From contig CAMLKK010000012.1 in the NCBI GenBank assembly GCA_946480715.1, positions 1-64,000 on the forward strand: DNA of 64,000 nucleotides. The letters run 5' to 3'. The stretch's first letter is position 1. Every line of letters begins with the position of its first letter. Origin of the DNA: an uncultured Bacteriovorax sp. Its GTDB lineage: Bacteria; Bdellovibrionota; Bacteriovoracia; Bacteriovoracales; Bacteriovoracaceae. A program made the translations under genes and the position numbers. A model generated the notes under the pieces. It did not search any database. It was not told where the DNA came from and saw nothing but the letters and a program-made list of their open reading frames with translations. Positions 54,277 to 60,667 of the stretch are shown here, piece after piece.

Positions 54277-54590
54277 AACTGATTTCTCACCATCGGATCG
54301 TCATCAAAACAGTTCGCGGCGATGGGAAAACTCTCTTCGGTCGAAAGGATTTCTCCTAATGACGTTCCACAATTCGAACAAAAATTTCTGTTATATTTGA
54401 AGGGAGCGCCTGGTGTGTAAGTCGACACGAGCTCCTTTCCTTCAATCCATTTTAAACTTTCACGGTTCACAAATACAATCGTGCTCGCTCCTGCTTTTCT
54501 ACAACGTGAGCAATGACAAGTTCCCATCATCTGTGGTTTTTCATTAAGCTCGAATTTTACTTTTCCACAACAGCAGCTTCCTTTTATCAT
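54198..54590 (-). CDS. GFA/CENP-V-family zinc protein
   Basis: 130-aa mostly beta protein with the Cys set of the glutathione-dependent formaldehyde-activating (GFA) family: GSCCCGKVKF, MGTCHCSRCRKAGAS and FCSNCGTSLGE. These bind structural and exchangeable zinc; binding of glutathione-formaldehyde adducts is the family function. AAGGAG precedes the ATG. It is divergent from a MerR regulator through a MerR-type promoter, so it is the likely target. Confidence 0.9.
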   Translation of the reverse strand: MIKGSCCCGKVKFELNEKPQMMGTCHCSRCRKAGASTIVFVNRESLKWIEGKELVSTYTPGAPFKYNRNFCSNCGTSLGEILSTEESFPIAANCFDDDPMVRNQFHEFLDSKPVWFESLFNAESAVGHPE

Positions 54591-54613
54591 TTTGACACTC
54601 CTTTTTTATAATC

Positions 54614-54645
54614 ATTCTACACCTTGACACTAGTGTTAAGGTCAA
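54614..54645 (-). promoter_or_regulatory. MerR-type promoter of the GFA gene
   Basis: On the minus strand: TTGACC (54645-54640), a 20-bp spacer, TAGAAT (54619-54614). The overlong spacer is typical of promoters that MerR-family activators untwist, and a dyad fills it. Confidence 0.75.
54621..54642. promoter_or_regulatory. MerR operator dyad
   Basis: Near-perfect 22-bp palindrome, arms ACCTTGACACT and AGTGTTAAGGT, 20 of 22 positions symmetric. It lies in the spacer of the GFA promoter and overlaps the merR promoter -35, so one bound dimer could act on both. Confidence 0.72.
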
Positions 54646-54651
54646 TAGAAT
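54624..54651 (+). promoter_or_regulatory. Promoter of the merR gene
   Basis: TTGACA (54624-54629), 16-bp spacer, TAGAAT (54646-54651). The expected start site is about the A of the ATG at 54658, so a leaderless message is possible. Confidence 0.5.
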
Positions 54652-54657
54652 AAATGC

Positions 54658-55014
54658 ATGAACATTACAGAATTTGCTAATTATTGCGGAAGCTCACCAA
54701 GAAGTCTTCGTCACTATGAAAAATTAGGTCTTATTGCTCCATCCAGATCATCCAACGGCTATAGAAAATATTCTAAGTCCCAGGCAGACGTTGTGAAACA
54801 AATTCAATGGTTGTTGAAAGCGAGATTGAGTCTCAAAAAAATTAAATACATCGTCCCATGTACCATTCAAGAAACGAAAATTCTTATGTGTATCGATTTA
54901 AAAAATCTTTTTGAAGGTGAAGTCGAAAGACTTGAAAACGAGATCGATGCTTTAACAAAGAGTAAGCGACTACTTGTAAAAACGCTCAAGAATAGTATTC
55001 TCGTTAAAGATTAA
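54658..55014 (+). CDS. MerR-family transcriptional regulator
   Basis: 118 aa. HTH and wing: MNITEFANYCGSSPRSLRHYEKLGLIAPSRSSNGYRKYSKSQAD, then RARLSLKKIKYIVPC, followed by a dimerisation coiled coil (EGEVERLENEIDALTKSKRLL). Cys at about residues 10, 68 and 78 could sense metal, aldehyde or redox state, but the short C-terminus has no metal-site loop that I recognise. Divergent from GFA, followed 28 bp later by DUF3224. Confidence 0.88.
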   Translation: MNITEFANYCGSSPRSLRHYEKLGLIAPSRSSNGYRKYSKSQADVVKQIQWLLKARLSLKKIKYIVPCTIQETKILMCIDLKNLFEGEVERLENEIDALTKSKRLLVKTLKNSILVKD

Positions 55015-55042
55015 ATCCGTTTACCAGCTGGAGAACTGCTGA

Positions 55043-55432
55043 ATGAAAACAATCAAAGGAACATTTTCTCTCACCGCAACTCCCCTAGAGGCAGATAAAG
55101 TCATTCAAAAAGTGGGTGGAATCCAAATGCAGTTTGCAAAAGAATTTTTTGGACCATTAGAAGCTAAAAGTAATGTATCCATGATGGGAGTCATGAACAA
55201 AGAAATTGGATCTGGAAGTTATGTTGCTCTTGAGTATATTGAAGGCACCGTGGAAGGACTTCGTGGAACTTTTGGCATGCAACACTCGTCTTCAATGAGT
55301 AGAGGGAAATCAGAACAATTCATTACTATTATTCCAGATTCTGGAACTGGCGAGCTTCAAGGTATCAGCGGAAGAATGATCATTGATATTGTTGATGGCC
55401 AACATTACTATACATTCGAGTATTCTTTATAA
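55043..55432 (+). CDS. DUF3224-family protein
   Basis: 129 aa beta-rich protein. The DUF3224 pattern is clear: KGTFSLTATPLE, RGTFGMQHSSSM, GTGELQGISGRMIIDIVDGQHYYTFEYSL. It is 28 bp downstream of merR in the same direction and is probably co-transcribed. Family function is unknown; allene-oxide-cyclase-like barrel is suggested by pattern only. Confidence 0.85.
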   Translation: MKTIKGTFSLTATPLEADKVIQKVGGIQMQFAKEFFGPLEAKSNVSMMGVMNKEIGSGSYVALEYIEGTVEGLRGTFGMQHSSSMSRGKSEQFITIIPDSGTGELQGISGRMIIDIVDGQHYYTFEYSL

Positions 55433-55442
55433 ATTGGAACTT

Positions 55443-55456
55443 CAAGATCGATCTTG
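55443..55456. repeat. 14-bp perfect palindrome
   Basis: CAAGATCGATCTTG between the convergent DUF3224 and ORF6N genes. It has no loop and no T-run, so it is not a standard terminator. Function unknown. Confidence 0.4.
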
Positions 55457-55458
55457 TG

Positions 55459-55977
55459 CTAATTTTTAAGTCTAAGACCAATTTTTCTACGGTTAGGCCT
55501 TAGAGCAGGAGTCGCATCCTCAACAGAATCTAATCTTTCAAACACGATTTTGAATAATTTATTTGTACCTTCTTGTAGTTTATCTATCTTCTTTTCAAGT
55601 GTGTTTTCCATAGATAAAAAACTTCTGAGCCTAATGAAAGTTCGAATTATTGAGATATTTACTAATGCAGCTCTTTCACTTGTTAATACGCTTGAAAGCA
55701 TAGCAACTCCCGGTACTGTGAATACCAAAGGCAATTTTTGTCTTCCTCCTCGTCCTTTTTTTGATGTGACATTTTGGCATATCAAAGATTGGTACTCTTC
55801 TGAGGTGAGTTCAAACATAAAATCTTCTGGGAAGCGATTTAGATTTCTTCTAACCTGCCTATTAAGTTGACTTGTTTCAACCTCATAAAGATTGGCAAGA
55901 TCGGAGTCGAGCATGACTTTCTGACCTCTAATTAGATAGATCATCTTCTCTACTGATTTAGGATTTAGATCGTTCAT
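55459..55977 (-). CDS. ORF6N-domain protein (phage-type)
   Basis: N-terminal ORF6N domain: IYLIRGQKVMLDSDLANLYEVETSQLNRQVRRNLNRFPEDFMFELTSEEY, followed by the usual GGRQKLPLVFTVPGVAMLSSVLTSERAALVNISIIRTFIRLR and a C-terminal coiled coil. ORF6N proteins occur in phages and in chromosomal islands. 172 aa, complete. AAGGAG before the ATG. No phage structural or integrase gene is near, though a tRNA gene and a large hairpin element lie 230 bp upstream. Confidence 0.87.
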   Translation of the reverse strand: MNDLNPKSVEKMIYLIRGQKVMLDSDLANLYEVETSQLNRQVRRNLNRFPEDFMFELTSEEYQSLICQNVTSKKGRGGRQKLPLVFTVPGVAMLSSVLTSERAALVNISIIRTFIRLRSFLSMENTLEKKIDKLQEGTNKLFKIVFERLDSVEDATPALRPNRRKIGLRLKN

Positions 55978-56077
55978 AACGTCTCCTTGTCAAATTTAAG
56001 ACTATACTCTTAATTCAATATAGAGACTCTAACGAGGTTTTATAAATTTACATTTCTCCTTATTTCAAGTGTGATAT

Positions 56078-56209
56078 GCATTTTAATCGTCAAAATTTAG
56101 TGGATACTAGGATCGCACCTCAAGGAGCGCCAGAGCGTACACGAGTACGCGACAAGCTCCGCGAGGTGCGAGACGACGTAGACGCTGAATTTTCACGATT
56201 TAAAATGGC
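56078..56209 (-). repeat. Large inverted-repeat hairpin element abutting tRNA-Arg
   Basis: A ~130-nt sequence that folds on itself almost completely. Outer AT-rich stem of 22 pairs (56079-56100 with 56185-56207, one mismatch, one bulge, one G-U). Middle stem CGCACCTC / GAGGTGCG (56114-56121 with 56163-56170), GGAGC / GCTCC (56124-56128 with 56156-56160), and apical GCGTAC / GTACGC with ACGA loop. The core is far GC-richer than its surroundings. It begins at the 3' CCA of tRNA-Arg. It is not coding in either strand. Confidence 0.75.
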
Positions 56210-56282
56210 GCACTCTGAGGGATTCGAACCCCCGACCAACTGGTTCGAAGCCAGCTACTCTATCCAGCTGAGCTAAGAGTGC
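56206..56282 (-). tRNA. tRNA-Arg (anticodon TCG)
   Basis: Acceptor arms GCACTCT / AGAGTGC, D-arm GCTC...GAGT, anticodon stem GCTGG / CCAGT with loop CTTCGAA giving anticodon TCG, and T-arm with TTCGAAT loop and GGGG / CCCT pairing. CCA is encoded (tgg on the plus strand at 56206-56208). The discriminator base is G. It decodes CGN Arg codons. Confidence 0.95.
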
Positions 56283-56302
56283 GTGGATGAGGGATAAACA
56301 AT

Positions 56303-56330
56303 ATTTTAGCCACAATTATTCGAGAGTTAA
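56303..56330 (-). promoter_or_regulatory. Possible tRNA-Arg promoter
   Basis: On the minus strand TTAACT (56330-56325), 16-bp spacer, TAAAAT (56308-56303), about 20 bp upstream of the tRNA 5' end. Confidence 0.45.
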
Positions 56331-56423
56331 AGCCCTAACCGCGCTCTTTTTTACAGGGTTTATTGAAAAAAATCCTGAAAATGCTATCAATCCCCTACAT
56401 TTAACCTTATCAGGGAACACATT

Positions 56424-56951
56424 ATGAAATTGGCCGTTTTGACGCTTGGTATAGCTCTTTCAGTACAGACTGCTTTCGGAGCTTCTTGTGAGTCTTATTT
56501 TAGAAAATTAAACATTCCTGCAAAGAAGATTCAAAGAACATTGAACTGTAATTTAACAAGTGAATCGAACGATTCAACTAATACAATTTTTATGAACAAC
56601 GATCAGTTGTGTGTGACTGAGTATACAGATGTTGAGGGCGCAACTGTTTCTTCTCTTAACTTTGTTCAACGTGGATTTAATAAAGTGAGTGTTCAAGTTC
56701 CGCATAAAAAAGTTTCGCTTGAGCGTGATACTTTAAAAGTTATCGACAACAACCATGTTACTCGTGGCGGGATTCTTCCGATTTTCTTTAAGAAGACTGA
56801 AATCAGCATCACTAACAATAGCAGCATCGCTCCTACGCTTGAAGTTTCTATGACTGAAGGTCTGCGTGCTGGTGGAAAAGTTGAAACAATTTTTGCTGGA
56901 AATTATGACTGTAGAAAGAGTAACGGTATTTTAGATATTTTTGGACTTTAA
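56424..56951 (+). CDS. Exported protein of unknown function (175 aa)
   Basis: Signal peptide (cleavage after AFGA), then a beta-strand-rich domain of about 155 residues with Cys at SCES, LNCNLT, LCVTEY and YDCRKS, which may form two disulfides. No family recognised. AGGG upstream; strong terminator after the stop. Confidence 0.72.
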   Translation: MKLAVLTLGIALSVQTAFGASCESYFRKLNIPAKKIQRTLNCNLTSESNDSTNTIFMNNDQLCVTEYTDVEGATVSSLNFVQRGFNKVSVQVPHKKVSLERDTLKVIDNNHVTRGGILPIFFKKTEISITNNSSIAPTLEVSMTEGLRAGGKVETIFAGNYDCRKSNGILDIFGL

Positions 56952-56958
56952 AAATTAG

Positions 56959-56982
56959 AAGGCCCCGTTTGGGGCCTTTTTT
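56959..56982. terminator. Intrinsic terminator between convergent genes
   Basis: AAGGCCCC / GGGGCCTT stem, 4-nt loop GTTT, followed by T6 on the plus strand. On the minus strand the T-run is interrupted, so it mainly serves the plus-strand gene but may also slow transcription from sodC. Confidence 0.88.
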
Positions 56983-57484
56983 ATTTGATGATACCGCAAG
57001 CGATGCGATCTCCAGAGTCTCCAGATGGCTGAGTCGTAAGATCATCTGCCTTAGCATGAAGAATGACTGCTTTTCCTTTATAACTTGAAAGATTTGTTCC
57101 ACCTGCTGTTGGAATCACAACTTCTGTTTTCGCTTCACCTTTTGCATTGGCGACAATATTTCCTAAATCTCCTGCATGTTTTTCTTCGGCCGCAGGTCCA
57201 GCATGATTATGTTTAGTGGGATTGAAATGTCCACCTGCCGATTTGAAATCAGGGCCTTTGCATTCAGTTCCTTCGTGAATATGAAATCCGTGAACAGCTC
57301 CAGGTTGCAGACCAGAAATGTTTGCCGTAATTTTTATACCGTTTGTAGTTTCCTTCATGTCGAGTTCGGCCTTGATATCTTTCATTGTCGGTGATTCGAG
57401 TTTAGCTTTCATCGATTCACTTTCTTTTGCTTCAACAGCTCCAACAATAACAAACATTGAGGCCATTAATAATAAACGTTTCAT
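56981..57484 (-). CDS. sodC: Periplasmic Cu,Zn superoxide dismutase
   Basis: Signal peptide then the SodC fold. Copper and zinc ligands are readable in GFHIHEGTEC (HxH), GGHFNPTKHNHAGP (His/His/Asp region), HAGDLGNI and VILHAKADD. The disulfide Cys (EGTEC and RIACGII) are present. ATG at 57484 with AAGGAG upstream is preferred over 57550. It lies 25 bp after the cysteine-peptidase-like gene and is probably co-transcribed with it. Defence against extracellular superoxide. Confidence 0.95.
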   Translation of the reverse strand: MKRLLLMASMFVIVGAVEAKESESMKAKLESPTMKDIKAELDMKETTNGIKITANISGLQPGAVHGFHIHEGTECKGPDFKSAGGHFNPTKHNHAGPAAEEKHAGDLGNIVANAKGEAKTEVVIPTAGGTNLSSYKGKAVILHAKADDLTTQPSGDSGDRIACGIIK

Positions 57485-57509
57485 CTTGTATTCTCCTTTT
57501 TGAATTGAT

Positions 57510-57995
57510 CTATTGGGGACGGATGATTTTATAGACATTACTAAGATCATAAGTTTTTAAGCGTGGGGGGCGCTTTTTATTTTCACCTTGATAACTAATC
57601 ATGAGAGCTTCACGTTTTTCGAAGTTTTTCCAACTGACGAAGATCCCGCTGTGCTCACTTCTCTTGTATGAATGATTAATATGATAGAGCCAGTCACCTG
57701 GTTCAATTTGGTCGATCGCTACAAACGGTCCGTCCAACTTTCCGTCGTAAACTGTTGTGCGTTTTAACATGGGGTATCCTGCTCTGTTGTAGACTTCATT
57801 TATAAAGTCCCAACAACCTCCTTGGATAATTTCTTTTTTATCAAGCATCGTCTTTGCCGTTTTAAGGACGACTTTTCCTGTATCGCTGGCATTCATTTCT
57901 GCCAAACTAAGCATGCTAGAGCTTTCACGCTTTTCCCATTGAGCGTAAACGGCAAAACTAAAACAAGAGAATAGAAGTAGTGTTAAAAGCTTCAT
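57510..57995 (-). CDS. Exported NlpC/P60-like cysteine-peptidase-fold protein
   Basis: ATG at 57995 gives a signal peptide (ending VYA-QW). The mature domain has GGCWDFINEVYNRAGYP with a Cys at the start of a helix, then a PGDWLYH turn and HSGIFVSW with the His strand, the order expected of NlpC/P60 or CHAP amidases. A third polar residue is not obvious. Cell-wall or peptide cleavage is inferred. It leads an operon with sodC. The region overlaps a longer open frame that is not supported. Confidence 0.65.
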   Translation of the reverse strand: MKLLTLLLFSCFSFAVYAQWEKRESSSMLSLAEMNASDTGKVVLKTAKTMLDKKEIIQGGCWDFINEVYNRAGYPMLKRTTVYDGKLDGPFVAIDQIEPGDWLYHINHSYKRSEHSGIFVSWKNFEKREALMISYQGENKKRPPRLKTYDLSNVYKIIRPQ

Positions 57996-58098
57996 GGGCT
58001 CAATTCTAGGATTGTGATCGGTGGAAACAAAGGGCACGTGTGGTATAAAATTTTCAACTTTATTGGACAGGATGCCCTGCTTAATATATTTAAACTCT

Positions 58099-58980
58099 AT
58101 GAGCAATTTAGTTTCACAAAATATCCCAGGGTATCAACTCCTTGATTCTGGTCACGGAAAAAAATTAGAAATCATTTCTGGCGTGACTGTTGAGCGTCCA
58201 TCACCGCAGGCCATATGGGCTCCGCGCTTACAAGAAAGTGAATGGAAAAAAGCAACGTCGGTCTGCATCCGTAAAAATGACGGAGGCGGTACATGGAAAC
58301 ATCGTGCAGATAAAGAACCAAATGATCTCTCAATTGAGTGGCAAAAACTTCAATTCAAATTAAAATTTACTTCATTCGGACATTGCGGAGTTTTCTTTGA
58401 ACAGGCCATAGTCTGGCAGACGCTTATGGATGAATCTTATCGTTTACAAAAAGAACTCGGGAGACCACTAAAGTTTCTTAACCTCTTTGGATATACAGGC
58501 TGTGCAAGTCTGGCCATGCTTTCAACTGGTGCAGAAGTTTTTCACGTGGATAGTTCGAAAGGTGTCCTAACGTGGGGACGCGAGAATGCAGAAGCATCTA
58601 AACTCGATGTTAAAAAAATTAAATTTGTCCAGGAAGACGTTAAAGCATTTGTGAAACATTCACTTCGCAAGGGTTTTAAGTACGACGGAATTCTTGCTGA
58701 CCCTCCAAGCTGGGGACATGGTGCGAATAAAGAAGTTTGGGAGTTTGATCAAATGATCAACGAACTTGTTGGAGATTGCTTTAATATTCTTACCAGAGAA
58801 AAAAGTTTTTTCTTCCTTTCATCCCACACTCATGGCGTTCAACAAGAAGCTCTCAGAAATTTAATGAATGATCATAAATCGAAAAAAGAAGTAACTGTTG
58901 GCGAGTTAGGTGTTAAACATACAAATGATGACAGAATTCTTCCGGCCGGAATTTATTCTTTCGCACGCAATATCACTTAG
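58099..58980 (+). CDS. RlmI/RlmK-like class I SAM-dependent methyltransferase
   Basis: Cytosine/guanine rRNA-methyltransferase-like Rossmann domain: GVFFEQAIVWQTLMDE, motif I FLNLFGYTGCASLAML, HVDSSKGVLTWGRENAEAS, motif ILADPPSWGHGANKEVWEF (DPP) and a C-terminal HTNDDRILPAGIYSFAR. It lacks the N-terminal PUA domain of RlmI. Start at 58099 chosen from domain limits; the ribosome site is weak. Exact RNA target unknown. Overlaps OsmC by 4 bp. Confidence 0.83.
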   Translation: MSNLVSQNIPGYQLLDSGHGKKLEIISGVTVERPSPQAIWAPRLQESEWKKATSVCIRKNDGGGTWKHRADKEPNDLSIEWQKLQFKLKFTSFGHCGVFFEQAIVWQTLMDESYRLQKELGRPLKFLNLFGYTGCASLAMLSTGAEVFHVDSSKGVLTWGRENAEASKLDVKKIKFVQEDVKAFVKHSLRKGFKYDGILADPPSWGHGANKEVWEFDQMINELVGDCFNILTREKSFFFLSSHTHGVQQEALRNLMNDHKSKKEVTVGELGVKHTNDDRILPAGIYSFARNIT

Positions 58981-59417
58981 AATTTTGCAACACCTTGATC
59001 AATCTGGTTTCCATTAAGTAGAACGGTGTATGTAATTGGACATGACTTGGCAATCATGGCCGCGACTCCACAATACTCTGTCATCGAGAGTTTTACGGCC
59101 TCAATGACCTTTGCTTCATCTACTTCACCTTCAATAAGGAAATTCATTTGAACAGATTTAAAAATGACTGGATAGATACCTTGAGGTGTTTGTTCTACAT
59201 CGACATCTACTTTAAAAGATTTTGGCAGTTGTTTATATTTTTTAAAAAGTGAGATGACATCCATTCCTGAACAGCCAGCAATTGCAAGTGCGACAATTTC
59301 TTTTGGAGATGCACCACTATCTGAACCCATCGGAGGTTTCGTATCAATAGCGACAGAATTCTTACCCGCTGTACCAGTAAAACTTAATCCTGAATTCCAT
59401 TCAATTGAACCTTTCAT
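58977..59417 (-). CDS. OsmC-family protein
   Basis: 146 aa OsmC/Ohr fold. The redox Cys pair is readable: AIAGCSGMDV (near residue 49) and TEYCGVAAM (near 115). Such proteins reduce organic or hydrogen peroxide. AAGGAG before ATG. The YhfA-like branch is possible since the spacing fits either group. Confidence 0.9.
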   Translation of the reverse strand: MKGSIEWNSGLSFTGTAGKNSVAIDTKPPMGSDSGASPKEIVALAIAGCSGMDVISLFKKYKQLPKSFKVDVDVEQTPQGIYPVIFKSVQMNFLIEGEVDEAKVIEAVKLSMTEYCGVAAMIAKSCPITYTVLLNGNQIDQGVAKF

Positions 59418-59479
59418 GTTTTTCTCCTTTTACTAAGTAAAACAGGAAAGGTTCTGAAATGGCAATTAACATTTTATGG

Positions 59480-59863
59480 CTAATTCGTAAGAAGTCTCAG
59501 AATTTTTCCTTGAAAGACGGATTCATTGAAAGGTTTCAGAATGAAATGTTTAACATTCATCTCTGCAAGAATTTTAATTGTTTTTGCGCTCAAATCACCA
59601 GAGATAACACAAATGCTTCTGTTTGAGTTGAGAGATGTACTGGCCATCTCTTCTATGATTTGGAAGCCATTTTTGCGGGGAAGATTCATATCCAAAAGAA
59701 TAACGGCAAATTTTTGATTTGAAAGTTTTTGAACCGCTGTATGTCCATCCGATGCAATCACAATGTTTCGGAAGCATCCCATATTCTGGCAATAACTCTC
59801 TAGAATCGAGCTTACATCTTTATCGTCTTCGATAATGAGAACGTCTCTGGTGAGTTTTTCCAT
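59480..59863 (-). CDS. Single-domain response regulator
   Basis: Complete CheY-like receiver: acidic IIEDD (residues 11-14), phospho-acceptor Asp58 in VILLDMNLPRKNG, Ser in VISGD and Lys in LKPFNE. No output domain, so it works by protein contact or as a phosphate sink. It lies 15 bp downstream of the OmpR-type regulator in the same direction, the last gene of the cluster. Confidence 0.92.
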   Translation of the reverse strand: MEKLTRDVLIIEDDKDVSSILESYCQNMGCFRNIVIASDGHTAVQKLSNQKFAVILLDMNLPRKNGFQIIEEMASTSLNSNRSICVISGDLSAKTIKILAEMNVKHFILKPFNESVFQGKILRLLTN

Positions 59864-59878
59864 TTGTGCTCAGTCCTT

Positions 59879-60547
59879 TTAAATTTCTATCTGAACTTCA
59901 CATTCATTAGTTAAAATATAACCGTTACTTCTTACCGTTCTTAGATGTGATGAATATGGATGCATTTTTCTTCTTATGTTGAAAATATGCATTCTCAGGC
60001 TATTGTTTGTAATATCTTCATCCCACGCAAACGTCTGCATGAGAACTTCTCTGGAAACAACTTTGTCTATAAATGCGTTCAGCACGAACAAGATCATAAA
60101 TTCACTTTTAGAGAATGTTGCCTTGAAATTTTTGAACTCAAGTGTTTTCGTTTTTCGATTTAATTTAAAACAATTTTTCACCCGAGGAATTGGTCGATAT
60201 GTATGGATTTTATTTCTTACTCTAGCCGCAAACTCGAAAGAAGTTATAGGACGTGAAACAACATCATTTGAGCCAAGCCTGAAGGCCCTCTCAACAATTT
60301 CATCACTATCGTCATTACTTATTAAGACAATTGGAATATTCGGGTGATACCTTCTAATTTCTTCAATCAGTCGAAAGGAGTGTCCTTCGCTACTGTGTGC
60401 GATGATAAATAGATCTGTCTCTCCGGCTATAGAACTCGCTAGGGCGTCATCAATGCTGGTGAGAATCTCAGTCCTGTAATAAGTTTCTAAATGCTCTTTA
60501 AATGAGTGAGGAATCCTTTCCTCAAATTCAAATAGTGTGATGTGCAT
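59879..60547 (-). CDS. OmpR-type response regulator with degenerate receiver
   Basis: 222 aa. N-terminal receiver fold (about 1-115), C-terminal winged-helix DNA-binding domain of the OmpR/PhoB type ending RRKMHPYSSHLRTVRSNGYILT. The receiver lacks its phospho-acceptor: where VILLDL is usual this reads LFIIAHSS, with Ala at about position 50. The conserved Lys is Arg (SRPI), and only one of the acidic pair remains. Phosphorylation-independent control is likely. AAGGAG upstream of the ATG. Confidence 0.88.
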   Translation of the reverse strand: MHITLFEFEERIPHSFKEHLETYYRTEILTSIDDALASSIAGETDLFIIAHSSEGHSFRLIEEIRRYHPNIPIVLISNDDSDEIVERAFRLGSNDVVSRPITSFEFAARVRNKIHTYRPIPRVKNCFKLNRKTKTLEFKNFKATFSKSEFMILFVLNAFIDKVVSREVLMQTFAWDEDITNNSLRMHIFNIRRKMHPYSSHLRTVRSNGYILTNECEVQIEI

Positions 60548-60600
60548 GTATTACTCCTTCAACCTGAAGTCATAATACAAGCATTGTTTACCCTTGTGGG

Positions 60601-60606
60601 ATTATA
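60601..60606 (-). promoter_or_regulatory. -10 element for the OmpR-type regulator
   Basis: TATAAT on the minus strand, 53 bp from the ATG at 60547. No convincing -35 at 16-18 bp, and a GTCCG / CGGAC hairpin (60615-60630) occupies that place, which suggests regulation or termination of the upstream gene. Confidence 0.4.
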
Positions 60607-60610
60607 TCAA

Positions 60611-60633
60611 CTTCGTCCGTGGACTCGGACAAG
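60611..60633. repeat. Inverted repeat upstream of the OmpR-type regulator
   Basis: GTCCG (60615-60619) and CGGAC (60626-60630), extended by CTT / AAG with one bulged C. It lies between the kinase gene and the OmpR-type gene, where it could be an operator. Confidence 0.4.
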
Positions 60634-60667
60634 TGAGAAATTGGCGGTCTAATTGGACGGACAAAAC

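Noticed and set aside
56076..56276. A 66-codon plus-strand open frame across the hairpin and tRNA-Arg
   Set aside because: It is antisense to a well-formed tRNA and runs through the inverted repeat; the peptide is the typical artefact of translating a tRNA complement.
55459..56282. Prophage region
   Set aside because: Only one phage-type gene (ORF6N) is present; there is no integrase, repressor pair, structural or lysis gene.
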